NCBI GenBank assembly: GCA_030035585.1
Contig: CM057480.1
Coordinates: 6,875,001-6,939,000 of the forward strand
Direction: 5' to 3'
Length of the DNA stretch: 64,000 bases
DNA from: Dugong dugon
Taxonomy: Eukaryota > Chordata > Mammalia > Sirenia > Dugongidae
Shown here: piece by piece, positions 47,701 to 53,300 of the stretch
Layout: every line of letters begins with the position of its first letter
Numbering within the stretch: position 1 is the stretch's first letter
Notes under the pieces: generated by a model
Databases searched by the model: none
What the model was told of the DNA's origin: nothing
What the model saw: the letters and a program-made list of their open reading frames with translations, nothing else
Position numbers and translations under genes: made by a program

Positions 47701-49377
47701 TGGACAAGACAAAACCTAAGTCCTTGATCTTAATTCGTTCTAGAAGTGATGACCGTTTTTGGTGAAGTATGGAACCTTATGAAGCAGCTTGAATTGAAGA
47801 TCTGTCATTATGTGGGTGTTCTTGAGCACTCAAACCCCACTGCCGTTGAGTCGATGCCAACTCATAGCGATCCTGTAGGACAGAGTGGAACTGCCCCATA
47901 GGGTTTCAAAGGCTGTAATCTTTACAGAAGCAGACTGCCACATCCTTCTCCCGCGGAGCAGCTGTTGAGTTTGAACTGCTGACCTTTCGCTTAGCAGTGG
48001 AGCACTTAGCCACTGTGCCACCAGGACTCCTTTACTTGCACACTGTTGGTACTTAATTACTTTTAAGCAGGCAGTGAAGCAGGACTGGTAATTGTTAGGG
48101 TGCAGACTCTGGAGTGAGACTGGTTGGGGTCACCTTTCAGCCAAATAATAGATGGGCTCATAAAATAAAGAATATCGCCCATGAGTACTGTGCTCTTTTA
48201 AATAACCATCTATATGAGACCAAATGGTCAGTGTTTACCCTAAAGCAAAGCTGAGAAGGTAAGCGAGGGGAACAGGGAAGCTAGATTAATGGAAACAGAA
48301 CAACCAGAATGATAATGAGAGTGCTGACACATTGTGAAAAATGTAACCGGTGCCACAATATGTATAGAAATTGTTAAATGGGAACCTAATTTGCTGTGTA
48401 AACTTTCAACAAAGATAGCATAAAATAATAAGAGAACCAGATGGTGCTCATCTGCCACTACCCACCATTCTGATCAGGGCCACAACAGATGGATCCTGAT
48501 AGAATGGGAGAAAAAATGTGAAACAGAACTTCAGATTCCTGAAAAAAACAAAATGAAAACAATTTACTGGACTCATTGAGACTGGAGGACACCCCAAGAC
48601 AATTGTCCTGAGATACTCTTTAAATCTTGAACCGAAATTAGCCCCTGAGGTCACCTGTTAGCTACACAACAGATTGGTTCAGAGAATAAAGAATATCACC
48701 CATGAGTACTCTGCTCCTTAAAAAAAAATCATCTATATGAGAGCAAATGGTCAATAATTACTGTTAAAACAAAGATGAGAATGCAAGGGGACAGGGAAAC
48801 TAGATTAATGGAAATGAAATAACTAGAATGGAAATAGTAAAAATGTTCGCACACTGTGAAGAATCTTAACATGTCACTGAACAATTTGTGTAGACATTGT
48901 TGAATGGGAACCTAAACTGCTGTGTAGACCTTCACTGAAGACACAATAAAATATTATTTATGAAGAAAAGAAACATTCTCCTGGGCAGGATTCTCAGCTG
49001 GGGGCTGCCCCTCAAGTTGAAAATTGCTGATTGGAGTTCATCTGAGATGAAATGATAGCCACTGGGTTTACCTCAGTTTGGTAACAGACCCCATAATTTA
49101 ACTAAAATAAGAAAATTTATTTTTAAATTAAGGATGTTTATATAATTTAGTATGCTAGATAAAGTTAATGAAACCATTTACAATTTTTAAGTAAAGAGAC
49201 GTTGGTGAAAAAGATCCTTTGAATTGTATCTAAACCTTGCTTATTTTCTTTTCCGTCAACGTAGGCCAGAAACCTATCCTATCAGATGTTCACGCAGAAC
49301 TTGACAGAATTGCACGAAAGCCAGTTACAGTGTGTCCTCCAACATCTACATCCCCTACGGAAGGAGAAGCTTCTTGA
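11591..49377 (+). CDS. DYNC1LI1: Cytoplasmic dynein 1 light intermediate chain 1 (13-exon gene)
   Basis: The product is a subunit of the cytoplasmic dynein 1 motor. Known for the family: its Ras-like domain docks on the dynein heavy chain, and its C-terminal tail binds cargo adaptors such as BICD2, HOOK and RILP. Seen: thirteen exons (11591-11733, 11879-11952, 30525-30641, 31329-31559, 32377-32546, 37316-37409, 39220-39355, 39938-40049, 42311-42370, 42491-42535, 43189-43309, 44162-44311, 49265-49377) total 1566 nt and encode 521 residues plus a stop. The human protein has 523 residues. Residues 73-81 (GEDGAGKTS) form the P-loop, TKCD at 244-247 takes the place of the usual NKxD, and the tail after about residue 380 is Ser/Pro/Gly-rich. 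The adaptor-binding helix lies at 440-454, with the Phe pair at 446-447. All introns are GT-AG. The ATG has A at -3 and G at +4. No frameshift or missing residue was seen, so the gene is probably functional. Confidence 0.97.
11879..11952 (+). CDS. DYNC1LI1: DYNC1LI1 exon 2
   Basis: A 74-nt exon encoding residues 48-73. It carries the start of the Ras-like fold ([11 protein letters not shown], then the hydrophobic strand SVLLLG that leads into the P-loop). The acceptor is cag|GTCC and the donor is G|gtgagt. It is separated from exon 1 by a 145-bp GC-rich intron. Confidence 0.95.
12160..14140 (+). other. Intron 2, 5' part, mostly single-copy
   Basis: Mostly non-repetitive. A decayed MIR in the + orientation lies at about 13000-13150 (ctcagtttcttcatctttaaaatgg). 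A run of 19 C lies at 13537-13555. No exon is supported here. Confidence 0.6.
13537..13555. repeat. Homopolymer of 19 C
   Basis: An uninterrupted C19 run inside intron 2. Confidence 0.95.
14150..14935 (-). mobile_element. LINE-1 3' UTR
   Basis: Antisense copy of the same L1 3' UTR seen at 1-440, 25480-25870 and 45898-46750. Shared blocks include gaccttgggttccccatta at about 14272 and acaagcttttaagacccc at about 14746. No ORF2 remains, so this is a strongly 5'-truncated insertion. Confidence 0.85.
15224..15577 (+). mobile_element. Two AfroSINEs in tandem
   Basis: A complete short-form copy (15224-15383) is followed at once by the body and tail of a longer-form copy (about 15390-15577), which has the gaagaaaggcctggagatctg middle and lacks most of its head. 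Both are in the + orientation. Confidence 0.82.
15578..15675 (+). mobile_element. MIR fragment
   Basis: ttggcaagtcatttaagcc followed by a decayed ttatttgtagattaa segment matches the central MIR core in the + orientation. Confidence 0.5.
15676..16134. other. Intron 2 segment, nothing recognised
   Basis: No repeat family or exon that I can support. Confidence 0.5.
16135..16470 (-). repeat. LTR-like repeat related to 57810-58000
   Basis: The minus strand from 16470 to about 16250 is clearly similar to the + strand at 57810-58000 (shared gggtcttgca, tccgcctttgaaaggg-like and ggtttctgcctcacacagg-like blocks). The copy ends with an aataaa-bearing segment at about 16175-16190, as an LTR might. Confidence 0.5.
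16580..16826 (-). mobile_element. hAT-Charlie-type element fragment
   Basis: Same family as 62647-62875 in the opposite orientation. Shared segments include the agccatagacaatatgtag phrase, the ttcagtaaaactttt phrase and the terminal gacccctgctt. Confidence 0.6.
16835..17070 (+). mobile_element. MIR tail interrupted by an AfroSINE
   Basis: ggcacataacaggcactcag with taaataaa, followed after the SINE by cgttgggcgaatgatgaac, is a MIR 3' tail. The SINE at 16931-17036 sits inside it. Confidence 0.6.
16919..17048 (+). mobile_element. 3'-truncated AfroSINE with perfect target duplication
   Basis: Only the tRNA-like head and the first part of the middle are present (106 bp, 16931-17036, ending at gggcagttctggtcag). 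The LINE-like tail is missing. Perfect 12-bp duplications tcagtaaataaa lie at 16919-16930 and 17037-17048. Confidence 0.82.
17430..17600 (-). mobile_element. L2 fragment
   Basis: A decayed segment with the layout of the antisense L2 3' end (a tattagaagcatgctgtgcat-like start and gtccctgccctccaggagcc at about 17498). Confidence 0.5.
17930..18287 (-). mobile_element. Old LINE-1 fragment
   Basis: Antisense L1 ORF2-type sequence, with tgttgtaaataatgctgtg at about 18164 and aagtggaattgctgggtca at about 18245. Strongly decayed. Confidence 0.5.
18288..18520 (+). mobile_element. RTE LINE, 5' segment only
   Basis: Matches the 5' part of the element at 19311-20457 read on its minus strand: the gtggtggtttgcatgttgct region, then ttcagtggagcttccagac and aggaagaaaggcctggc. 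The coding region and the 3' tail are absent. Confidence 0.7.
18800..18960 (-). mobile_element. Old LINE-1 3'-end fragment
   Basis: A segment of the gtgtacaattcagtgctatt type, similar to those at 34575, 44370 and 59430. Confidence 0.45.
19125..19305. mobile_element. hAT-type element fragment
   Basis: ggcctatttttt-like and gtatggccagcaagc segments, with gcagagcctaaaatatttta, match the same broad hAT group as 16580 and 62647. Confidence 0.45.
19311..20457 (-). mobile_element. RTE LINE with its middle deleted
   Basis: On the minus strand the first about 430 bp (20457 to about 20025) are the RTE 5' segment, also seen at 18288-18520. The rest (about 20015 to 19311) is the RTE C-terminal coding region and 3' tail, also seen at 6567-7260. 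Endonuclease and reverse-transcriptase sequence is absent, and the join lies near 20010-20030 at a short ccttgattca-type junction. The C-terminal part still has an open frame of 129 codons, including [18 protein letters not shown]. Confidence 0.82.
20482..21600. other. Intron 2 segment, nothing recognised
   Basis: After an A-run at 20464-20481 the sequence looks single-copy. Short open frames are present on both strands without recognisable domains. Confidence 0.5.
21600..22320 (-). mobile_element. Probable L2 LINE
   Basis: Decayed sequence with the antisense L2 3'-end layout (ggaagaaaggacaagt, cttcctagagggaacgg, agatttgaagattgagttgg, then gaccctgaagggt). Confidence 0.4.
22333..22569 (+). 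mobile_element. AfroSINE, long form, 11-bp target duplication
   Basis: The body at 22344-22558 has head, long middle (gacaggcctggtgatctgct) and tail (gagtcggaattgactcgacgg). Perfect duplications tgaatttagtg lie at 22333-22343 and 22559-22569. Confidence 0.88.
22870..23371 (+). mobile_element. LINE-1 3' UTR with A-tail
   Basis: Sense-orientation copy of the same L1 3' UTR. Key phrases are gggcagctcctgtccagagg, then gctgtaaactttcacctaaa, and an A12 tail at 23360-23371. Confidence 0.8.
23411..23567 (+). repeat. 45-bp tandem repeat, 3.5 copies
   Basis: Units at 23411-23455, 23456-23500 and 23501-23545, plus a partial unit to 23567. Each begins ttgacagttatgtaatgatg with only a few differences. 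Confidence 0.9.
23570..24640 (+). other. Intron 2 segment, mostly single-copy
   Basis: A MIR-like phrase (ggcctcggtttcctcatctgt) lies at about 24136-24156. Nothing else recognised. Confidence 0.5.
24650..24840 (+). mobile_element. MIR SINE
   Basis: A sense MIR with tacctgtgtgacattggcta at about 24724 and the ccatctgttcaatgggggat core. Its 3' tail appears to pass into the minisatellite that follows. Confidence 0.65.
24841..25120 (+). repeat. 35-bp minisatellite, 8 copies
   Basis: Eight head-to-tail units of exactly 35 bp (24841-24875 and so on to 25086-25120) around the core gggcactctgtaagcgtttg. Units 2-7 differ at only a few sites. The core resembles a MIR 3' tail (gcacatagtaagcgctcaat). 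Confidence 0.95.
25325..25930 (-). mobile_element. AfroSINE split by an L1 insertion
   Basis: The tail and middle lie at 25325-25479, and the head (cattcggttagcagccgatt) resumes at 25878-25930. The intervening L1 3' UTR is flanked by the 7-bp duplication gactgac (25473-25479 and 25871-25877). Confidence 0.82.
25480..25870 (-). mobile_element. LINE-1 3' UTR inserted in a SINE
   Basis: Antisense L1 3' UTR homologous to 14190-14530. It contains a T27 run at 25813-25839, where the 14490 copy has only seven T, so the run has expanded after insertion. Confidence 0.85.
26023..26185 (+). mobile_element. AfroSINE with internal deletion
   Basis: The body at 26034-26174 has a complete head but lacks about 20 bp between cctatat and ggactcgaagg. 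Perfect 11-bp duplications ttttgttatgt lie at 26023-26033 and 26175-26185. Confidence 0.88.
26205..26510 (-). mobile_element. L2 LINE fragment
   Basis: An antisense L2 3' end: ggcactggagatacagcagtg then gaggtggtcagggaaggcc and ggcagaggtgatatttgag. Confidence 0.6.
26700..27607 (+). mobile_element. L2 LINE 3' end, interrupted by a SINE
   Basis: Sense L2: caaaggcctttctgacatcc at about 27026, then, after the SINE at 27095-27452, gagctcctggagggcgacta and a cttggcttaatgcagtaaatg tail. It forms an inverted pair with the L2 piece at 26205. Confidence 0.55.
27095..27452 (-). mobile_element. Chimeric SINE: tRNA-Gly-like head, RTE body and tail
   Basis: Read on the minus strand from 27452. The head carries gtcagtggtagaattctc and cccgggttcaattcc, close to the A and B boxes of tRNA-Gly. 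The middle (ttccagactaagactaggaa) matches the RTE 5' segment at 18400-18500. The end (gcagtgttttgttccgttgt, then cttaacaacaacaac) is the RTE 3' tail. The anticodon arm is decayed, so it is not a functional tRNA. Confidence 0.75.
27608..27812 (+). mobile_element. MER5A (hAT-Charlie MITE)
   Basis: Recognisable end to end: gtggttttcaaagc, then gtggtccctggacta, the ggaccccaccccaga core and agtttgagaaccacta. Confidence 0.85.
27813..29650 (+). other. Intron 2 segment, single-copy A/T-rich
   Basis: No repeat family, exon or gene recognised. A small catcatcatcat cluster lies at about 28879-28899. Confidence 0.5.
29653..29816 (+). mobile_element. AfroSINE
   Basis: Full-length short form, with gctaaccaaaggtcggcagt in the head and ggaattgactcaacagcaac in the tail. 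Confidence 0.85.
30060..30262 (-). mobile_element. AfroSINE, extended-middle form
   Basis: Antisense copy with gcagatcgccaggctttct and ggttcaaaccaccaacctt. It lies 262 bp upstream of exon 3. Confidence 0.82.
30525..30641 (+). CDS. DYNC1LI1: DYNC1LI1 exon 3 (P-loop)
   Basis: A 117-nt exon encoding the rest of the P-loop (residues 73-81, GEDGAGKTS, with Lys79 and Thr80 in the nucleotide-contact positions) and the strand [12 protein letters not shown]. The acceptor is ctag|GTGAA and the donor G|gtgagt. It follows the 18.6-kb intron 2. Confidence 0.96.
31329..31559 (+). CDS. DYNC1LI1: DYNC1LI1 exon 4
   Basis: The largest coding exon, 231 nt. It carries the WILDGD segment (Asp122-Gly123-Asp124), which occupies the DxxG switch position of the GTPase fold, followed by the strand [12 protein letters not shown] and a long helix. 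The acceptor is tgtag|AT and the donor C|gtgagt. Confidence 0.96.
32377..32546 (+). CDS. DYNC1LI1: DYNC1LI1 exon 5
   Basis: A 170-nt exon carrying an acidic, probably flexible insert ([16 protein letters not shown] and the SQEDKDDS stretch), then the strand VPVLVVCTK that begins the TKCD motif. It ends in phase 0 at AAG|gttagt. Confidence 0.96.
32862..34490 (+). mobile_element. RTE LINE in intron 5, split by an L1
   Basis: Sense RTE sequence at 32862-33462 and 33835-34490. The RT catalytic YADD is intact at 33338-33349 ([12 protein letters not shown]), but the frame is broken upstream by a deletion near 33080-33095 and by the L1 insertion. The 3' tail ends gactcgacagtacctaacaa. Confidence 0.88.
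33444..33834 (+). mobile_element. LINE-1 3' end inserted in the RTE, 19-bp duplication
   Basis: The insert at 33463-33815 holds L1 3' UTR modules, two of them of the ttgttaaccaatgtc type, at 33463 and 33690, and an A-rich end. It is flanked by perfect 19-bp duplications (aaaaatcctcacaactgga) at 33444-33462 and 33816-33834. Confidence 0.85.
34575..34800 (-). mobile_element. Old LINE-1 3'-end fragment
   Basis: tgtgaaacatatataacaac, then gtacaaccgtcaccac, is the antisense old-L1 3'-end signature. Confidence 0.5.
34886..34913 (-). repeat. RTE/AfroSINE tail remnant
   Basis: A 28-bp scrap (ttgttgttaggtgccgtcga) of the shared LINE/SINE 3' end. Confidence 0.5.
34920..37315 (+). other. Intron 5, 3' part, nothing firmly recognised
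   Basis: Mostly single-copy. The block at about 36400-37050 has a different texture (G/A-rich, then T-rich) and might be an old LTR, but no ends could be defined. Confidence 0.4.
37316..37409 (+). CDS. DYNC1LI1: DYNC1LI1 exon 6
   Basis: A 94-nt exon beginning with Cys-Asp, which complete TKCD (residues 244-247). It continues through a helical segment ending in HVRKFCLQ. The acceptor is caacag|TGT and the donor T|gtatcc. Confidence 0.95.
37410..39219 (+). other. Intron 6, single-copy
   Basis: No repeat or additional exon recognised. Confidence 0.5.
39220..39355 (+). CDS. DYNC1LI1: DYNC1LI1 exon 7
   Basis: A 136-nt exon encoding [20 protein letters not shown] and following residues, the last strand and helix of the Ras-like fold. 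The acceptor is attcag|AT and the donor AT|gtaagt. Confidence 0.95.
39938..40049 (+). CDS. DYNC1LI1: DYNC1LI1 exon 8
   Basis: A 112-nt exon encoding [18 protein letters not shown] and following residues. In the family this part lies after the G domain and helps dock onto the heavy chain. It ends in phase 0 at CGAAAG|gtaaca. Confidence 0.95.
40298..40533 (-). mobile_element. AfroSINE, long form
   Basis: The body at 40308-40523 has ggctgtaatctttacaggag in the middle. Duplicated flanks ttcttctaac lie at 40298-40307 and 40524-40533. Confidence 0.87.
41240..41830 (-). mobile_element. L2 LINE interrupted by an AfroSINE
   Basis: Antisense L2: gactttggattccattctga, tgggaagctatgggagagtt, then after the SINE aaaggatcacgctggctgct. 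Decayed. Confidence 0.6.
41462..41655 (+). mobile_element. AfroSINE, long form
   Basis: Sense copy with ccctggtggcacaacagtta in the head and gagttggaatcgacccagcg in the tail, lying inside L2. Confidence 0.82.
41965..42130. mobile_element. hAT-Charlie-type element fragment
   Basis: caatacagtagccactaggc and tagccacaggtggctgatgg with gtggacagcacaga are typical of a palindromic mammalian hAT MITE. A (taaat)n run lies at about 42008-42030. Confidence 0.5.
42311..42370 (+). CDS. DYNC1LI1: DYNC1LI1 exon 9
   Basis: A 60-nt exon that begins and ends in phase 0 and encodes [20 protein letters not shown]. It closes the globular part of the protein. Skipping it would keep the reading frame. Confidence 0.95.
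42491..42535 (+). CDS. DYNC1LI1: DYNC1LI1 exon 10 (45-nt symmetric exon)
   Basis: A 45-nt phase 0-0 exon encoding [15 protein letters not shown], the hinge into the disordered tail. It is preceded by a T-rich tract and tttcttag, and followed by gtcagt. The intron on its 5' side is only 120 bp. Confidence 0.93.
42730..42960 (-). mobile_element. MIR SINE
   Basis: Antisense MIR core (cccattttacagatgggaaa, then tgtctgagattatacaactg), in intron 10. Confidence 0.7.
43189..43309 (+). CDS. DYNC1LI1: DYNC1LI1 exon 11 (phospho-rich tail)
   Basis: A 121-nt exon starting at residue 395. It encodes [15 protein letters not shown], with Ser397, Ser404 and Thr407 each followed by Pro. In human LIC1 the matching proline-directed sites are phosphorylated in mitosis (established knowledge). 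The acceptor is tatag|GAT and the donor G|gtatgt. Confidence 0.95.
44162..44311 (+). CDS. DYNC1LI1: DYNC1LI1 exon 12 (adaptor-binding helix)
   Basis: A 150-nt exon encoding [15 protein letters not shown] at residues 440-454. This is the amphipathic helix that inserts into adaptor grooves, and its Phe446-Phe447 correspond to the human Phe447-Phe448 pair. A Gly-rich linker follows (456-476). The linker is where this copy differs most in length from the human protein. Confidence 0.95.
44370..45600 (-). mobile_element. Old LINE-1, ORF2 3' part and 3' end
   Basis: Antisense L1 in intron 12. ORF2-type sequence is readable on the minus strand between about 45600 and 44750, with frameshifts. The stretch 44733-45149 is about 99% identical to 52553-52944. 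Confidence 0.8.
45883..46765 (-). mobile_element. LINE-1 3' UTR with target duplication
   Basis: The body at 45898-46750 is an L1 3' UTR without ORF2. The flanking 15-bp duplications are ccagcagctacttaa (45883-45897) and ccagcagccacttaa (46751-46765), with one mismatch. Confidence 0.88.
46766..47825 (+). other. Intron 12 segment, single-copy
   Basis: No repeat or exon recognised. Confidence 0.5.
47831..48032 (-). mobile_element. AfroSINE, long form
   Basis: Antisense copy with ggctgtaatctttacagaag, ending at ccaccaggactcc. Confidence 0.85.
48090..48435 (+). mobile_element. LINE-1 3' end (first of two)
   Basis: Sense L1 3' UTR: gagaccaaatggtcagtgtt, then gggaacctaatttgctgtgt and aaaataataag at the end. 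Confidence 0.75.
48436..48965 (+). mobile_element. LINE-1 3' end (second of two)
   Basis: Another, longer copy of the same 3' UTR starts directly at the end of the first one and ends acacaataaaatattattt. The pair is consistent with an insertion into the A-rich tail of an earlier copy. Confidence 0.75.
49265..49377 (+). CDS. DYNC1LI1: DYNC1LI1 exon 13 (last coding exon)
   Basis: The final 113 coding nt, encoding the second conserved tail helix ([15 protein letters not shown], about residues 491-505) and ending SPTEGEAS before TGA. The acceptor is caacgtag|GC with a modest pyrimidine tract. This exon lies between two inverted, nearly identical L1 segments. Confidence 0.95.
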
Positions 49378-50120
49378 AGATACCAAATAAAGCCATTTAT
49401 TCAACTTTCTGGGATGACGTCAACTTGCCTCTGCCTTTTCCTTCAGAAGTGGAAGTCGGGAGCTGGCGTGCTTGTTGGGGTGGACTAAATTCACGTCTGG
49501 TTTTGTTTGTTTTGTGGTTGCTCATTTTTATAAAAGGGAGCCATACAGAAGAAGAATTATTCTACATGATGTAGGATTGCTATTTGCATTGTCATTTTGC
49601 ATACGGAAGTAATTTTGGAATTTTGAAAAACTCAAAATTTATAGAACTGAAATGCAGCCATGAGATCATATTCTAAAGGCTATTTAAAAGATGTAGGAAG
49701 GTTTAGGGCAGGGCAGAAAATAATATGCAATTTGGGCATTTAACTGACTTGGAACTCCAAGCTTATTTTAATTAAGACTATTAAAATCATTTTAAAAATT
49801 ATGTATTTTACTGGGAAAAAAGAAAATGATCAGTGGTCAGATTTTTGCACACCCACGTGAAAGAATGCAGATAGGATGCGCCCCGACATGTAGAGCGTGC
49901 TGAGAAAGCAGTTGGCGTTCGATACACTAGCCATTGTCTCGGTCCGTGATCCTGTAAGTCGTCATCAAAATATGACTTTAGAAATGTTGGCCACGATCTG
50001 TTTCTTTAACTGAGAAGGAAAGAAAGCACACTGCCTACATGTGTAAAAGGAACGTGCAGAGGTTTTCACAATGTCAAGAGTAACAGTCTTTGGAGTTGTC
50101 TATATATATAGACAAGTGTA

Positions 50121-50128
50121 TGTATATA
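50121..50128 (+). promoter_or_regulatory. Pumilio-type element TGTATATA in the 3' UTR
   Basis: TGTATATA matches the Pumilio consensus UGUANAUA exactly and lies 48 bp upstream of the poly(A) signal. It sits in a run of alternating T and A, so a chance match is possible. Confidence 0.35.
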
Positions 50129-50175
50129 TATGGCTCTGCCTTACTATGCCTTTCTGTTTGTGACTTTAATCAGTT

Positions 50176-50181
50176 AATAAA
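50176..50181 (+). terminator. DYNC1LI1: Polyadenylation signal AATAAA of DYNC1LI1
   Basis: A canonical AATAAA lies 799 bp after the stop codon and is followed within about 40 bp by a T/G-rich stretch (aatttgttgc). It is the best-placed signal downstream of the stop. Confidence 0.75.
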
Positions 50182-50204
50182 GTATTTATTCTCTGCATTC
50201 AGGG

Positions 50205-51360
50205 TCAAATAATTTGTTGCATTCTCTTTATATTTGTATTTATCAGCTAGTGATTGATACGTTAGTATTTTGAAGTTTTTTTACTTTAATAGGATTATTA
50301 AGCATTCCGGTCTTCCTCCTCCTTTCTAAGAGACAAGTGAGTACATGAGATTCACTTAATTTGGGAGTTTGCTTCGATCATTACATCTCCCCAAGCATGT
50401 CTCGAACTGCAGAGTCTTACCACATCAGCCTTTCTAGTAGGTTACAAGATTGTCTTTCATTGTTATTTAAAGGGAAGAAGCAATGCTAAAAGCTTGGCTA
50501 ACGCACCAACACATAGCTACTAGCTACTCTCTTACAGGTAGAATTCCGGTGATCAGTTTTACTGTTTCCAAACTGTTTTCAGTACTTGTTTCAGAACCTT
50601 CTTAAGAACAGTTTGATCATTTTATTGAAGTTCAACAAAAAAACACGCCTGCATTTGGCCTGTTGAGTCTTTTCAGACAACTGGAAAAAAATTGGTGACC
50701 TGCTCTCTGAGTTGGTTTTTGTTGTTTCACTCTATATATTCTAAAAGTTTTTTCAGAAAGAGAACTGTCTCTACTATCTAGCGTCATGCTTTCATTAGAA
50801 CTTTAAAACCTGTTTAGTTTCACAGCGGTGTTTGCTCCCTTACTGTCGGACATAAATGCTGAAAATACACGAGAAGGTATTCGTTTGTCTCCGTCTAGAA
50901 GAAACGGGGTGTTTATGAGCATGAAAATATTAATTTGTGAACACATTTTATTTGATAAAATACATAAGCTAAAAACGCCCCTGATCAAATCATTAGTCCA
51001 GAAAAGTTTCTGCAGTTGTGATGTCGTGGAGACCAGTGTTTCTAAACTAGGACTTAGTGGAACAACTGGAACCAGTGAAAGAAAGAAAATTGCAGACTGT
51101 GCATCCTGGTATCCTTTGAGATGTCTGTGTGCGACTGTGTTTGCATGCATAGACCAGCTCATTTTTCGTGTGTGACATTGGAGATGTACTAGAAAATCCT
51201 AGGAAATACTCTAGTTGTTCCCTGAAATTATTGTAATTGTTCACGTCAGTGTGGGATTCATTTTTAACTAAAACTTTGCATTTACCATGTTTAAACTTGA
51301 AATCTATTTTTGTACCAGTTTTTGCAAGGAAAGAAGTTTGTCTCTAAACAAATTTTTTGT
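50205..51360. other. 3' flank of DYNC1LI1, single-copy
   Basis: Overlapping open frames of 115 (+) and 119 (-) codons at 50803-51175 have no recognisable domain and are probably chance. Confidence 0.45.
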
Positions 51361-51685
51361 TGTTGTTTTTAAGTAGACTTTATTGAAGTATAAAATATAC
51401 AAGTTACAAGTGTACGGTTTGAAATATCACACAGTGACCATGTATAACCAGCAACCAGATCAAGAAAGAAAACATGCCCAGCTCCTCAGAAGCTTCCCAT
51501 GGACCCTGTCAGTACCCCCGCCCACAAAGTCACCACTGTCCTAACTTCCAACTCCATAGAGTTTGCCTGTTTTTATGCTTTCTATAAATAGAATCTTAGA
51601 ATTTGTTACATGCAGCTATAGTTATTCACTCTTACTCTAGCATAATATTCCATTGTGCAAATATAAATTACCCTTTATGCTATTG

Positions 51686-52145
51686 ATGGTTGTATATTTC
51701 CTACTGCTGCTGTAACAAATCGCAGATTTAGTGATTTAAAACTATAAATTTATTACCATTCAGAAGTCCAAAATCAGTCTCACTGGGCTAAAGTCAAAGT
51801 GTCTGCAGGCAGCCTTTTCCTGGAGGCCCCCAGAGGGAAGCCATTTCCTTCTTTTCCAGCTCCTAGAGGACGCCTGCATTCATTGGCTTGTGGCCCCTAC
51901 ATTTTCAGCAGCACAGGACCTTCAGCTCTCTGCTTCCATCACATTGCTTCTCACTCCGACCCTTACGCCTCCATCTTATAAGGACCCGTGTGGTTATCTT
52001 GGGCCAACCCAGATAATCCATAATACTCTCACCTCAAGGTCCTTAATCACATCTACAAAGTCCCTTTGCCAAGTAAAGTAACGTTCAGGGCCTCTGGGCA
52101 GGAGGAGGTGGATGTCTCTGGGGGTCACTTCAGCCTACCACAGGA
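51686..52145 (-). repeat. LTR-like interspersed repeat
   Basis: tactgctgctgtaacaaat at the left, cattggcttgtggcccctac in the middle and cactttcagcctaccac-type right end. It belongs to the same broad group as 9362-9784, family not certain. Confidence 0.45.
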
Positions 52146-52349
52146 TGTTGGGATTGTGTCCCGTCCTTTGGTTGCTATGATGAATAGTGCCACTCTGGTC
52201 ACTTTTATAAACATGCCTTGTGGAAAGTGTTCTCGTTTCTGTTGGGTACCTGGAAGTAGACTGCTGGATCCGTAGGGCATGTGTATATTCACCTTTAGTA
52301 GATAATGCCAGTTTTTCCAAAGTGGTGGTAAGAATTCACATTCCTGGGA

Positions 52350-53300
52350 GAAAATATTTGCTAACCATCTGTCTGGTAAGAGTCTGTTGTTGTTTGGTGC
52401 TGTTGAGTTGGTTCCAACTGATAGCGACCCTGTAAAAGTCTAGTATCCAGAAATTATTGAGAACACTGGCAACTAAAAGGTAACCCAATTTTAAAATCGG
52501 CAAAGAATTTAAATAGACATTTCTCCAAAGATGTCAATGGCCAGCAAGCATGTGAAAAGATGCTCAGCATCCTTAGCCATCAGTAAAGTGCAAATCAAAA
52601 CCACAATGAGACAGGACTTCACACCCCTAGGACGGCTATAATCAAAAAGACAGATGATAACAAACGTTGCCGAGGATGTGGAGAAGCTGGAACCCTCACG
52701 CACAGCTGGTGGGAATGTAAAATGGTGCAGTGCTTTGGAAAACAGTCTGGCAGTTGTTCAAAAAGTTAAACATAGAGCTACCATATGACCCAGCAATTTC
52801 ACTCCTAGGTATATGCCCAAGAGAAATGGAAGCATATGTCCATACAGAAACTTGTGTATGAATGTTCATAGCAGCATTATTCATAATTGTACAAACGTCC
52901 ATCAGCAGACAAGTGGGTAAACAAAATGTGCTATATCCAGACAACAGAATATTACTAAACCATAATAAGAAATGAAGTATAGATACAGGCTGCAAAATGG
53001 ATGAACCTTGAAAAGATGTTAACACAGAAGAAGCCAGTCACCAGAGGCCACACATTGTATCATTGCATTTATGCAAAATGCCCAGAACTGGCAAATCCAT
53101 AGAGAGAGGAAAGGTTGCCGTGGACTAGCGAGGGGGAGAAATTGGGGTATGGAGCTTCTTTTTTGGGAGTGATGAAAATGTTCTTGAATTATATAGTGGT
53201 GATGGTTGTACAACCTGGTGAATATACAAAAAGCACTGAATTGTTTACTTTCAAAGGATGAATTTTATGGTCTGTTAAATTATGTATCAATTTTTAAAGA
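52350..53300 (+). mobile_element. LINE-1, sense, nested in the older antisense L1
   Basis: Sense L1 ORF2 3' part and 3' end. It carries a short RTE/SINE tail scrap at 52384-52437. The stretch 52553-52944 is almost identical to the antisense L1 in intron 12. Confidence 0.75.

Larger units (their letters stand above)
49378..50200 (+). other. DYNC1LI1: DYNC1LI1 3' UTR
   Basis: About 820 bp of single-copy A/T-rich sequence between the stop codon and the region just past the AATAAA at 50176. No repeat insertion is visible in it. The exact cleavage site is inferred. Confidence 0.7.

Noticed and set aside
50803-51175. Overlapping 115- and 119-codon frames downstream of the gene
   Set aside because: Neither resembles a known protein. 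Both strands are open at once, which is typical of chance.
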